Assembly: GCA_012103505.1 (NCBI GenBank)
Contig: WLWP01000001.1
Span: 2,604,001 to 2,668,000, forward strand
From: Pseudomonadales bacterium
GTDB lineage: Bacteria; Pseudomonadota; Gammaproteobacteria; Pseudomonadales; Azotimanducaceae
Direction of reading: 5' to 3'
Length of the DNA stretch: 64,000 bases
The stretch's first letter is position 1. Each line of letters opens with the position of its first letter. Shown here piece after piece: positions 16,089 through 24,954 of the stretch. The position numbers and the translations under genes were made by a program. The notes beneath the pieces were generated by a model. The model saw only the letters and a program-made list of their open reading frames with translations, did no database searches and was not told where the DNA came from.

Positions 16089-16892
16089 TTGCAGCACATC
16101 TTCATAACCGGTGGCAGTGGCGGGATGGGCTTGGCCACCGGGCGGAAGTTTGCAGACGCAGGTTGGTTTGTCGGTCTTGTGGATGTTGATGATGAAGGGC
16201 TAGAGGCAGCACAAACCTATTTCGACCCATCTCGCTCCTTCTTTGCTCACCTCGATGTACGTGACGCATCAGCCTATGAAGCAGTCATGCAAGATTTTGC
16301 TAGTGTCACAAACAACCGCTTAGACATCATGTTCAACAACGCAGGTATCGCGCCGGGTGGTTGGTTTGACGAAATGCCGTTGACAGAGATCCAACGCATC
16401 ATCGACATCAATGTTATGGGGGTTATCAACGGCATACAGACGGCGATACCCCTGTTAAAAGCGACGGAGAATTCTTTATGCATCAGCACATCGTCATCCG
16501 TTGCGACACATGGGCACGCTATGCGCGCGGTCTATTCTGCTTCTAAGTCAGCAGTTAAAGGCCTAACAGAAGCGTTGAGCTTAGAGTTCGAGCGTTTCGG
16601 AATACGCACAGCTGACGTCCTGCCAGGCTGCATCGACACGCCTATGTTACGCAGCGCATTGGCCGCAGGAAACGGTGGGGTTTGGGAGGAGCGCTTGCTC
16701 GATCGCCTGCCACAGACAGGCGCCTATCGCCTCGTGCCGGTCACCGAAATCGCCGAGACCGTTTGGCAGGCCTATCATAGTGACCAAATCCATTGGTACG
16801 TACCTAAGGAAGTCGGCGACATCGACAAACTCGTAGGCCTCGACTTTGCCGCAGCTCGCCAAGAAACGAAAGACTTCCTGTTCCCCAGTTAG
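16089..16892 (+). CDS. SDR family oxidoreductase
   Basis: A 267-residue classical short-chain dehydrogenase. TGGSGGMG (about 6-13) binds the cofactor, NNAG (about 86-89), the catalytic Ser in the STSSS segment and YSASK (about 150-154) complete the set. An acidic residue at the end of strand 2 (VDVDDE) favours NAD. The start is a TTG at 16089, 12 bp after the monooxygenase stop; the next Met is internal. It probably oxidises a secondary alcohol to the ketone used by the Baeyer-Villiger enzyme, an inference from coupling in one transcript. Confidence 0.88.
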   Translation: MQHIFITGGSGGMGLATGRKFADAGWFVGLVDVDDEGLEAAQTYFDPSRSFFAHLDVRDASAYEAVMQDFASVTNNRLDIMFNNAGIAPGGWFDEMPLTEIQRIIDINVMGVINGIQTAIPLLKATENSLCISTSSSVATHGHAMRAVYSASKSAVKGLTEALSLEFERFGIRTADVLPGCIDTPMLRSALAAGNGGVWEERLLDRLPQTGAYRLVPVTEIAETVWQAYHSDQIHWYVPKEVGDIDKLVGLDFAAARQETKDFLFPS

Positions 16893-16962
16893 ATACCGCG
16901 AACTAATAGCTAGGATCGTGGTCCAGGCGGTGCGTGCTTTGGCAGCTTAGGTAGGTTGCCGA

Positions 16963-17679
16963 TCAACCGTCCGGACGTGCAACCGCTAACATCCGTTGAT
17001 AAGCACCTCTTCCTTCAATCTTTTTCTTCCAAGCGGCAACGTGCGGAAACTGCGCAACATCAACTATGTTCAATGCCGTCGCCACGTTCAACGGGAACAC
17101 CATCATGATGTCTGCACTCGTGAAGTTAGTTCCCCCAAACCAAGCATTTTTGGCTAGGAAGTTTTCTGCATATTGGACAGTGGCTTCAGAGTCGACCAAT
17201 CGAGACCGTTCTGTCGGTGGTTCTCTAAGCCAAGCACGGTAGTCCGAGAATAGTCTTGCCGCAAGCGAGCCCTCTGCAAAATGCATCCACATTAAGTGAT
17301 TCGCATAATCTGTCGTATGGAGTGCAGGCTGTAGTCGGTCTGGCGCATAGCGATTTAGGATGACTTCGATAATCGCGCCTGATTCGACCAAGACCTGGCC
17401 ATCGATGATCACTGTCGGCGCCATCGGAACGTCTGGGTTAACCGCACGAATCTTAGCCATTGATCCGGCCAAGTCACCACGCTCAAAAATCAGTTCATAG
17501 GGCGCACCAAGCTCCTCCATCAACCACACAATTCTTTCAGATCGTCGACCTTCGAGGTGGTAGATCGCGACATCAGGCATGGGTACGGCTTCGATTGCCT
17601 CGGGTCCCGCTGCGTGTATCGGTCCAGCCGCTAAGGCAAAAAAGGTGCTCGCAATGATTAGGCGTACTGTACGGTTCAT
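16963..17679 (-). CDS. glutathione S-transferase-like protein with a signal peptide
   Basis: A 238-residue GST-fold protein: thioredoxin-like N-domain from about residue 36 (VAIYHLEGRRSERIVWLMEELG, GAPYELIFERGDL, ES near 91 for glutathione contacts) and an all-helical C-domain. It is preceded by MNRTVRLIIASTFFALAAG, then PIHA, which looks like a Sec signal peptide with cleavage after AHA-like PIHA. The ribosome site GTGAGG precedes this ATG. GSTs are normally cytoplasmic; a start at the internal Met33 would give a normal cytoplasmic protein. It follows the hidden small secreted protein gene by only a few bases. Confidence 0.8.
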   Translation of the reverse strand: MNRTVRLIIASTFFALAAGPIHAAGPEAIEAVPMPDVAIYHLEGRRSERIVWLMEELGAPYELIFERGDLAGSMAKIRAVNPDVPMAPTVIIDGQVLVESGAIIEVILNRYAPDRLQPALHTTDYANHLMWMHFAEGSLAARLFSDYRAWLREPPTERSRLVDSEATVQYAENFLAKNAWFGGTNFTSADIMMVFPLNVATALNIVDVAQFPHVAAWKKKIEGRGAYQRMLAVARPDG

Positions 17680-17682
17680 GTG

Positions 17683-17894
17683 TTACCTCACGGTGATCGG
17701 TTTACTTGCGAAAATCTTGCTAACTCGATCGCTCTGATAACAAACTTCGTAAGCCTCTGGTTCATTGGGAGAGCGCAACGATACCGTGGCACCCACCTGT
17801 GTGTACTGATAGTTCGGATAGGATCCTACTAGCTTTCTGCCCGCGCGTCCGTCGAACTAAGCAGGAGCAGCGAGATGACCCCGATACGAAACAT
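17683..17894 (-). pseudogene. small secreted protein, hidden by a one-base frameshift
   Basis: On the minus strand, AGAGGAGG precedes ATG 17894, which opens MFRIGVISLLLLSSTDARA, a clear Sec signal peptide, then stops after two codons (ES, TAG). One frame over, the sequence continues without a stop as KLVGSYPNYQYTQVGATVS, then about 30 more residues ending KPITVR and TAA at 17685-17683. If the A-run after the signal peptide (GCAGAAAGC) is one A short, the result is a single secreted protein of about 70 residues, with one cysteine. The stop lies 3 bp before the GST-like start. I recognise no family. Neither half is long enough to be found by a simple long-ORF search. Confidence 0.5.
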
Positions 17895-17918
17895 GCCAAC
17901 CTCCTCTACCCAGAGATC

Positions 17919-18881
17919 TTACTGTGCGATTTGATCAACCAAGTTCTCGACAAGGGCGGCACCAACCCATGCCAGTGGCGCTATCACGCTGTAGCCCAAT
18001 ATCTTCGTAGCGATGCCAAGATCTATAGGCCAGTTCGACATACCTTTAATTCGCTCCACGTGCGACAGCAACGTTTCAAGTCGGACTACGTCCGTCCCAT
18101 TGGTACTTTCTATTTGCTGATTGATCTCAGCTATACGGTCACGCTTTCTTTGCTTGATCCCTGCGCGCACCCCTAACATCGGTATAACGAGCAGCACCAC
18201 CGCTGTAGGAATTCCGACAAGCAAGCCGGCTTCATAATTTACCCAGCGAAACTCTGCATCCAACGACTGTAACGGCATAAAAGACATAGCACCGGCGACT
18301 ATCAACACATCCTTAGTCGCCAGGTTTGTGATCGGCTTTACCTTCTCTATCTGGTAGAGGTCGATTGTTAGCGCCGCTCCGTATTTTTGCACAGCCAAGC
18401 TTACCGGGACGCGCCAAGAGACAACCAGCCCAATTGCTGCCCAAACGACACAGTTACCCACTAGAACACCAACATCGAGCAAATTGAACGGCTCGCCAGC
18501 CATCATGCCTTGAAGCACACTCTGGTTTTGCATGACCCCATAGAAAGTGGCCAGAATAATTACAAAAATACTTAGCGGAGATAGCCGATTCGCGCTTTGG
18601 GTAAGCTGATTCGCTGCTTCGGGCGGCGCTAAGTCGCGTAGCGCCAACTCCATACGTTGAGTCTCCCGGAACAGGTACACAAAACTACCCACCAAGTAGG
18701 AAGGCAGACAACACAGCATGATTAGCGTACCCACAAGATGGGGGGTCGCTGAAAATCGATGCTGAAGCGTACTTTCACTAAAGCTAAACGCCGCCCACGC
18801 TAGGATTGCAAGAAACAGAAAAAGAGGCGCCACCACCCATCCTATCGGTCCCTCGTATTGTTTTAGCCAGGAGAGCGACAC
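17919..18881 (-). CDS. multi-spanning membrane protein of unknown function
   Basis: About 320 residues with roughly six hydrophobic segments (about residues 15-40, 55-78, 110-130, 140-165, 205-245 and 285-305 from the GTG start) and a charged loop (RAGIKQRKRDRIAEINQQ) before the last. I recognise no family. I chose GTG 18881, 7 nt after the preceding esterase stop codon; an ATG at 18929 would add 16 residues and overlap the esterase by 41 bp, without a ribosome site. It follows the broken alpha/beta hydrolase in the same direction and precedes the small secreted protein. Confidence 0.6.
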   Translation of the reverse strand: MSLSWLKQYEGPIGWVVAPLFLFLAILAWAAFSFSESTLQHRFSATPHLVGTLIMLCCLPSYLVGSFVYLFRETQRMELALRDLAPPEAANQLTQSANRLSPLSIFVIILATFYGVMQNQSVLQGMMAGEPFNLLDVGVLVGNCVVWAAIGLVVSWRVPVSLAVQKYGAALTIDLYQIEKVKPITNLATKDVLIVAGAMSFMPLQSLDAEFRWVNYEAGLLVGIPTAVVLLVIPMLGVRAGIKQRKRDRIAEINQQIESTNGTDVVRLETLLSHVERIKGMSNWPIDLGIATKILGYSVIAPLAWVGAALVENLVDQIAQ

Positions 18882-18888
18882 GGTCAGC

Positions 18889-19893
18889 TTACTCAGAGCT
18901 ATTGGCGATGAATTCCAGAACGTCAACATTGATCATATGGACTGCGAGCCCCGGTCTAGGTTTTGTTGCCATAAATTCGGTATAGGCGTTCGCCCAGTGG
19001 GTCTTATCAGTTTCTGGCATTTTAGAAAAGTGGCGAATCAAGCTGCCGAACAGTCCTGGATACGCAGTTGAGTCGATGGCCACCTCACTGAGAAAATACT
19101 GATGCAAGTTTTTCAGTCCTGTCCAATTTTCCTGTTCTACAAGTGCTTCAGCGTACGCCGCATAAGCAGCTGCACTCCGACCGACCGAAAACGGCGCGCA
19201 GCTATAGGACTCACTCCATTGCCTAGCGAACTTGTTGAAACTCGCCAGGTTTTCGCTTGGCACGGCACTTGCTGGCGGGAAAATGTCGTCCATGTTAAAA
19301 ATCTTGTCCCAACCGTAGAGAAACGACACCAAACGATTGTGGGAATGATCGACCTCGATATTGCGTTGGTAGTGCTTTATCAAGGGTAAATCTATGCCGT
19401 CGAGCAGACGATTGAACTTTCGCGCATTGGCGTTGATTGTTGGTTCGTCTTCGCCTGAAGACATAATCAAACAACGTTGTGCAAACTTATCTCTTTCCGC
19501 AACGCTTGCTAACGCCGCTTGCTCATAAAACTCATACCGGTACCAAAGCGAAGGACTTCCAGCGATATATGAATGGAAAAGCTCAGGTTCTTGTAGGAGG
19601 GCTTGAATGGTAAAAATGCCACCTAAACTGTAACCGAACAAAACTCGGTGATTGAAAGAGCCAAATTTGGTCTCGGCATAGGGCACTAAGACATCTCGTA
19701 TAAACTCAAGAAAGCGCTCGGAATTAGGGGTCGTAACACGTGCGTTCTCCCATGCAGGGCTACCTTCTGCTGGATCACTGGTGATTGCGGGTGTCAAATC
19801 TCTTATCCGATCTGCCATGGGCACGCCAACTATCACCGTATCGTCATTGCCTAAAAACAAATTCCGCGCGCCGTCATCTAAGACGACAAGCAA
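18889..19893 (-). CDS. alpha/beta hydrolase (esterase D-like), 3' part of a frameshifted gene
   Basis: Esterase/ferri-enterobactin-esterase-like fold. LLVVLDDGARN is the early strand, GYSLGG (about residue 88) the nucleophile elbow, SSGEDEPTINA the acid region and DHSHN (about 182) the catalytic His region; a helical C-terminal extension follows. The only in-frame start is TTG 19893, inside the first core strand, so the N-terminus is missing. The residues upstream in this frame (VLPRGDAQQPIRIIHAREL) are protein-like back to about 19970. In the other frame, ATG 20114 opens a signal peptide. Adding one G at AGG (about 19967-19970) joins both into one exported esterase. Substrate unknown. Confidence 0.72.
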   Translation of the reverse strand: MLVVLDDGARNLFLGNDDTVIVGVPMADRIRDLTPAITSDPAEGSPAWENARVTTPNSERFLEFIRDVLVPYAETKFGSFNHRVLFGYSLGGIFTIQALLQEPELFHSYIAGSPSLWYRYEFYEQAALASVAERDKFAQRCLIMSSGEDEPTINANARKFNRLLDGIDLPLIKHYQRNIEVDHSHNRLVSFLYGWDKIFNMDDIFPPASAVPSENLASFNKFARQWSESYSCAPFSVGRSAAAYAAYAEALVEQENWTGLKNLHQYFLSEVAIDSTAYPGLFGSLIRHFSKMPETDKTHWANAYTEFMATKPRPGLAVHMINVDVLEFIANSSE

Positions 19894-20672
19894 TATCCTG
19901 TTCGTCGCGGCAAGTTCGCGGGCGTGGATGATACGTATTGGCTGCTGCGCGTCACCTCTCGGTAATACCTCGTGTACTCAACGATCTGGCTGGTCTCGTT
20001 TTCTTGTACGTACTCCGCGACCAGGGCTGACTCAATCTCCTTAAGCTGGTCGTCTGCTATGCGGGCAAACGATTGCGTTGTAACGATCAAACAAAACAAA
20101 CACAGATAGCGCATCGATAACTCCGGCAAATACCACACTGGGGAAGTCCAAGCCCGCTCGCGTACGGTTACGTTCGCATCGGGATACTCATCGCATCGGC
20201 CCGCCCGCTGACAATGATGTGCACTCCACCGCGGCGTGGGTGCTTGTAACACGCGAACATACCAAAACGCTGGAGACTCAGGCTGAAAGTTCGGATCCTC
20301 CCAACTCATGCACACCTCAAGACCACCATTCTGCTCGTTCCAAATTTGCGTGACCGTCTCTCTTGGCTGCCCACTAACAATTTCACCCTTTATTATCTCA
20401 ATCGATTGAATAGGTACTCTGTCAAACTGTGCTTGCACTAAAAAGTGTGGCGCTGTGTCGAGTTTGCTTATCTCACCACCCATCGGGACCAATCCTTCGA
20501 TGTCACCATCACAGGACAGTGGTTGCGCAGAAGCAGAAAGTCGAGCGCGGATTCGAGGACCACTCGTGGCATACACTTCTCGACGCTTGAGCGCCGCAAA
20601 AATACTAGCGCGCGTATTCTCTTCCGCCCAGACCCCAACCAAGCCTCCAGGATTAAAAGCACGACGGACCAT
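19878..20672 (-). CDS. DUF3604 protein 3' part, running in frame into the esterase signal peptide
   Basis: This frame contains two different things. Residues about 1-185 (FNPGGLVGVWAEENTRASIF, REVYATSGPRIRAR, RERAWTSPVWYLPEL) are the C-terminal part of the DUF3604 protein whose N-terminal part lies at 20774-21844. From ATG 20114, with GGAG 7-8 nt upstream, the same frame continues as MRYLCLFCLIVTTQSFA, the signal peptide of the alpha/beta hydrolase, then drifts out of frame near 19970. No stop codon separates the two in any frame between RAWTSP and MRYLC. It is either a lost stop or a real in-frame fusion. Confidence 0.7.
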   Translation of the reverse strand: MVRRAFNPGGLVGVWAEENTRASIFAALKRREVYATSGPRIRARLSASAQPLSCDGDIEGLVPMGGEISKLDTAPHFLVQAQFDRVPIQSIEIIKGEIVSGQPRETVTQIWNEQNGGLEVCMSWEDPNFQPESPAFWYVRVLQAPTPRWSAHHCQRAGRCDEYPDANVTVRERAWTSPVWYLPELSMRYLCLFCLIVTTQSFARIADDQLKEIESALVAEYVQENETSQIVEYTRYYREVTRSSQYVSSTPANLPRRTGYCLSS

Positions 20673-20773
20673 AGTCCGTTCAAAATCTCCTAAGCCAAAT
20701 ACAGAGCCGAGCCAGTCGTCCTCTTCGACAAACCCACCCGCTGCGGCATGATTGTCTGTTGAGCCTATAATGC

Positions 20774-21844
20774 CTAACCGCAGGGGATGAACTTGGCCAC
20801 CCTTTCATCATATGCGGCGATCCCCCGGAGCAGCAGACCTCGAACGTGGCTGCCTCGCATTCGTTCCCATTCTTGTCTGTTGAGTTCAGACTGAACTACC
20901 GGTCTCGAATTCTTAGTTAGATAAATTTCGAAACTACAATCTTCGTCGGTAGCACCGAACGCCGGAAGACATTCACTGTTACCTTTCTCCTGATGAATTT
21001 CGACCAGAGTCTCATAGCGACTCCTCAACTCCAGAATGTCCGCAGATTCACTCTCCACATCAAAGCTCTTGCCGTCGCCCATGTTCATGTTGTGCGGAAT
21101 TGCTAAGACCTGACAGCCATCTTCCGCGAGACATTGCCGATCAAGCTCAGACCACAGCTTGGCAGGTGTTGGGAAACGCATATAGTCAATGGCTTCTGGT
21201 GTTACCTGACTATTAGCGAAGATGACATTGCGATGGTTGTGACTAAAGTCACCTGTCGCTGACCACTCATAGCCTAAAAACGAAGTGAAGTTACAGGGAT
21301 CGTTTGCTTGGTCTCCCTGTGTTTGAATCCTATGCCATTGCTGTGTCGGCATACGCTGACAATGTTCAGGATTGGCAGCGCATAACTCAGTCGGTACTGG
21401 TGTCGCCTTGGTGATCGTTGGAACGACATATTCCCCAAAAACTTCTGAGCCCAGCTCAGGTGTATTTTTCTCAGTCATAGTGTCGCAATAGGCAGCATCG
21501 CTCCATTCCGGATCGGTGCATATGTGCATCAAGTTAAACCACTCCGCATGATCTGTGACAGCCATGAAATCTAAAGGACGATCAAGTTGAATCTTCGATG
21601 TGTCGGCCAGCTCTAAAACACCACCTCGAGCAAACGCATAAGCTTGCGCGGGCGTGGCTGACGTGCCATAGCCCCAAGCATCTAACGAGTAACCCGAGTG
21701 AACGTGCAAATCACCCCAGTAGACCTGCTTAGTTCCAGCCTGGTAATAGGGACAGTGATCATCAGCTGCAAACGTTTCTCCTACTCCAAAGGTTTGGCTA
21801 AAACACACTAGCGCACACATCCAGTACGATACGTTTTTCGTCAT
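20774..21844 (-). CDS. DUF3604 domain protein, 5' part (frameshifted)
   Basis: The N-terminal half of a DUF3604 protein: signal peptide (about residues 1-26), metal-binding YWGDLHVHSGYSLDA (about 42-56) as in PHP-like phosphoesterase folds, VTDHAEWFNL (about 95-104), and LAIPHNMNMGDG (about 245-256). The frame ends at TAG after KFIPCG. Another frame continues exactly as expected for the family (RLGIIGSTDNHAAAGGF), so one base is missing near 20796-20803; GTGGCC reads correctly as GTGGGCC. Function of DUF3604 is unknown; the HxH and DH motifs suggest a secreted metal-dependent hydrolase. GAGGAC precedes the ATG. Confidence 0.8.
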   Translation of the reverse strand: MTKNVSYWMCALVCFSQTFGVGETFAADDHCPYYQAGTKQVYWGDLHVHSGYSLDAWGYGTSATPAQAYAFARGGVLELADTSKIQLDRPLDFMAVTDHAEWFNLMHICTDPEWSDAAYCDTMTEKNTPELGSEVFGEYVVPTITKATPVPTELCAANPEHCQRMPTQQWHRIQTQGDQANDPCNFTSFLGYEWSATGDFSHNHRNVIFANSQVTPEAIDYMRFPTPAKLWSELDRQCLAEDGCQVLAIPHNMNMGDGKSFDVESESADILELRSRYETLVEIHQEKGNSECLPAFGATDEDCSFEIYLTKNSRPVVQSELNRQEWERMRGSHVRGLLLRGIAAYDERVAKFIPCG

Positions 21845-21966
21845 GCAGCAGTCCTCAAACGTCGCTCCACAGGGTCTCTCGGCGATTCAAGATAGTACGT
21901 GCGCGTTTGAGCAAATGAAACGCATTTCGAAGTTCCGCTCAAGCCGGAGTCGCAGCCTGCAGCGGG

Positions 21967-23457
21967 TTAGTGCCTCGTCAAGAGTCCTCGCAAAAGGCGC
22001 GGCGAACGTGCAAATCCAATTGCCGCTGCCAGCCGCAACGCAGGTTCAAGAGGGTAAGGCAGCGTGTGAATACCACCGTGCAGACGCACTTTGCCAGGCA
22101 CCGGATGCTCTGGCTGCATCCAATCATGAACCACCAACAATCCGTTTAGACGCCTAGACTGTCTAGGCGTCAGTGTTTCGACACCAAAAGCCGCCGCTCC
22201 GCCAAACGCTGCGGCAAACACAGGGTGTGCAAGCGATCGGGTACGCGTTATCGCAGCTGTATTCGCTGACACTCGCATCGACCAGGATCCGTCCTCAATT
22301 CCAGCTTGCGACCAGACCTCCGCTGTTAGAGTCTTGCCCAAATACTGAGCTGCTTGGTAACTGGCACCCTGTATTCCAACGACACTTTTCGAGGCATGAC
22401 TTCCATCTACCTGTGCCGTGCTCGATCCTCTACCAAAGGCGCCGACACGATGCGCAACGCTCTGCCAAGCTGGACGATTCTCCAATCGCTCATCGATCAC
22501 GCGAACGTCTCTAGTACTAAGCCCCGTGGGAGTCGTGGGTGAAACAAGCATCGTCACGCTGGATACCAAATCCCGCGGTAATGCTGTAACGATGGCATTC
22601 ATGACGGAGGTAAGGCGCAACTCCCGAGCCTGCCCCGGTGCGTATGCATAAAGACCCACATCAAGTGGATGGCCGCCAGCGAACGTTAACAGCGTCGCGA
22701 ATATTTCGTTTGGTTTCGTTAGCAGATCAGCAGGTTCGGTCGACCACGACAAACTCCCGGACAAATCCGAATCTTCGAACCATTCCGAGGGAGGCGGTAC
22801 TGTATCGAGCCAAAGCACATCGGCGCCTGCTTCCAACCAGAACTTTGTTGGCGCCATCTCCGCACCGCCACCCAGGACCGCGATTTTGCGTCCAGCAAGA
22901 TCCAACTGACCTGTTGCTAGTAGTTCACGACTGACCCAACCTAACGCATCACCCGCTTCCTGTGTTGCTGTACCAAGCTCGACCAGTTTTGCTCCGAGTT
23001 CTGAAAACCGCTTCGGTGTCCAACGCTCACCGTGATAAACAAGGTTCGGCTGCCAACCGACCGAACCGCCAAACTGACGTGTTTCCAGGGTCAAAGGTTG
23101 GCTGAGACCGCTCAGTAGCTCTGACAATAGGCGTACGCCTGCGCTACCTTGCCAAACAACCTGTTCGCCTAGGCCAGCCACCATCGAGCGTGCAATCGCA
23201 ATCCTTGCGGGAGACGCCAATCGAGCAGCTTCAAAATTGGGCAGAAAGTTGGGGTAGTCTGTGCGGAAAGCCTTTTCGTTCGCCGTGAGAGGACAGTTAC
23301 CAAACACATCTGGAAACTCGCGCACAGCATCTTGCAGCAGCCGATACAAAACTTGCAGCGCGCTGCGTCCCTCGAATAGTTCTACGGCCACCGCCACCTT
23401 CTCAACACTCGTTACGAGAGGCCAGAATAGCTGCGGTATTTCCCCAACGCTAGCCAA
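21967..23457 (-). CDS. hypothetical protein with a Rossmann-like segment
   Basis: A 496-residue soluble protein I do not recognise. A nucleotide-binding-like segment, GRKIAVLGGGAEMAPTKFW, lies near residue 190, followed by ADVLWLDT at the end of a possible second strand. The only in-frame start is TTG 23457 without a ribosome site, although upstream codons (DHEKFLASVGEIPQLF) look coding. A GAGGAG box (23482-23487) precedes another TTG (23474) in a neighbouring frame; one added A in AGAAG at about 23462-23465 would join them. The start is therefore uncertain and may reflect a base missing from the assembly. It follows no obvious operon partner; the DUF3604 gene begins 123 bp downstream. Confidence 0.6.
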   Translation of the reverse strand: MASVGEIPQLFWPLVTSVEKVAVAVELFEGRSALQVLYRLLQDAVREFPDVFGNCPLTANEKAFRTDYPNFLPNFEAARLASPARIAIARSMVAGLGEQVVWQGSAGVRLLSELLSGLSQPLTLETRQFGGSVGWQPNLVYHGERWTPKRFSELGAKLVELGTATQEAGDALGWVSRELLATGQLDLAGRKIAVLGGGAEMAPTKFWLEAGADVLWLDTVPPPSEWFEDSDLSGSLSWSTEPADLLTKPNEIFATLLTFAGGHPLDVGLYAYAPGQARELRLTSVMNAIVTALPRDLVSSVTMLVSPTTPTGLSTRDVRVIDERLENRPAWQSVAHRVGAFGRGSSTAQVDGSHASKSVVGIQGASYQAAQYLGKTLTAEVWSQAGIEDGSWSMRVSANTAAITRTRSLAHPVFAAAFGGAAAFGVETLTPRQSRRLNGLLVVHDWMQPEHPVPGKVRLHGGIHTLPYPLEPALRLAAAIGFARSPRLLRGLLTRH

Positions 23458-23661
23458 GAACTTCTCGTGGTCAACGCCTTGCTCCTCAGTGGAGCGGTGT
23501 TAGGATCAAGGTGCCGGAGCCTGGGGAGGCGGCGGACAGGGGAGAGCATGACTTCGATCGACTCGACATTGTCGATAGCTATTTTGTATCTCTACAAACA
23601 TACAGCACACCTTGGTCTTAGATGCGTGTGCGAACGTTTCGCAAAATAGAGGAAGTCGGCA

Positions 23662-24948
23662 TTGGACAATTCAACTTTGAAAACAGATAGCGGTTTCTGG
23701 CAAACCCGCTACTCCGTCATTCTCATGTGTTTCGCGGCGACCTTTGTCTGCTACATCGACCGGGTCAACATCTCGGTCGCCATTATCCCTATGTCCGAAG
23801 AGTTCGGTTGGGATGTCACGACTCAAGGCGCCATTTTATCAAGCTTCTACATCGGCTATCTGCTGATGCAAATTGGCGGTGGCAAAATGGCAGACCGATT
23901 GGGCGGCAAGCTCATACTCGGCTTAGGTGTGCTCGTTTGGTCCTTGTTCACAATCATAACGCCAGCAGCTGCGTTCATGGGCTTGTTTGCGCTATTTGCC
24001 GCACGCATCGGCATGGGCCTAGGTGAGGCTGTTACCTTTCCTTCCATTTACAGCCTTGTTACTAGATGGTTCGGGGCTGACGAGAAATCGAAAGCGATCG
24101 CCCTAAACGCGAGCGGCATACCAATCGGGACCGTGTTCGCATTGATTGTGACCCCCATCATCGTTGCCAGTCTCGGTTGGGAGTGGGCTTTTTATCTCTT
24201 CGGTATGGTCGGAGTAGTTTGGTTCGTCGCTTGGCAATATTTCGTCACCACAACACCATCGGAACACCCCAGAATCAGTGAGGCAGAGAAGCAATACCTG
24301 GCAGACCACGCACCAGCAACAGGTGCGGTAGATGAAGATGTACCCATCTGGCCATTTCTGAAGAACAAGGCGTTGTGGGCAATCATCGTCGCCCACTTTT
24401 GTAACAACTGGACCCTCTACGTCATCCTGTCGTGGTTGCCGAAATACGTGAACGAAGGACTCGGCGTACCTTTTGCCGCCGTGGGCTTCATCGCGATGCT
24501 CCCACACATCACTTCATTCCTATGTCTAAATATCGCCGGGAACATAGCGGATCGCATGATCAAAAAGGGTATGGATGTCACCTTTGTTCGCAAGCTCATG
24601 CAAACGATTGCCTTTGGCGGGTTGGCGATCTGCCTCGTTCTTATCGGGCAGGTCGAATCAGCGACCGCCGCGATTGCGATCCTTTGTCTTGGCAAAGTGT
24701 TTTCCGCCGCTGGCATTGGCGGGCACAGCGTCAATCACATGGACATTGGTCCTAGGCACGCCGGTAAACTAATGGGTATCACTAATACTGCCGGAACCAT
24801 TCCCGGCATTATCGGTGTCTACATCAGCGGTATGATCCTTGACGCCACCGGATCATGGGCTCTGGTTTTTCAGGTCACAGCTGGCGTCACGCTCTTTGGC
24901 ATGATCTTCTACCTGCTATTCGCCAGCGGCGAAAAGCAGTTCGACTAA
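23662..24948 (+). CDS. MFS transporter, anion:cation symporter (ACS) type
   Basis: A 428-residue inner-membrane permease with 12 predicted helices. CYIDRVNISVAI in helix 1, KMADRLGGK as motif A and GMGLGEAVTFPSIYSLVTRWF in helices 4-5 are hallmarks of the anion:cation symporter family, which takes up organic acids such as sugar acids or aromatic carboxylates. The start is TTG 23662 with GAGGAAG about 7 nt upstream. The gene is divergent from the unknown 496-residue protein and convergent with the TPR lipoprotein. Specific substrate not predictable. Confidence 0.85.
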   Translation: MDNSTLKTDSGFWQTRYSVILMCFAATFVCYIDRVNISVAIIPMSEEFGWDVTTQGAILSSFYIGYLLMQIGGGKMADRLGGKLILGLGVLVWSLFTIITPAAAFMGLFALFAARIGMGLGEAVTFPSIYSLVTRWFGADEKSKAIALNASGIPIGTVFALIVTPIIVASLGWEWAFYLFGMVGVVWFVAWQYFVTTTPSEHPRISEAEKQYLADHAPATGAVDEDVPIWPFLKNKALWAIIVAHFCNNWTLYVILSWLPKYVNEGLGVPFAAVGFIAMLPHITSFLCLNIAGNIADRMIKKGMDVTFVRKLMQTIAFGGLAICLVLIGQVESATAAIAILCLGKVFSAAGIGGHSVNHMDIGPRHAGKLMGITNTAGTIPGIIGVYISGMILDATGSWALVFQVTAGVTLFGMIFYLLFASGEKQFD

Positions 24949-24954
24949 GCCAAC

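Noticed and set aside
23548..23649. 34-codon frame with GGGGAG before ATG, ahead of the ACS transporter
   Set aside because: No conserved features, tight ribosome-site spacing and a Cys/Arg-rich end; probably chance.
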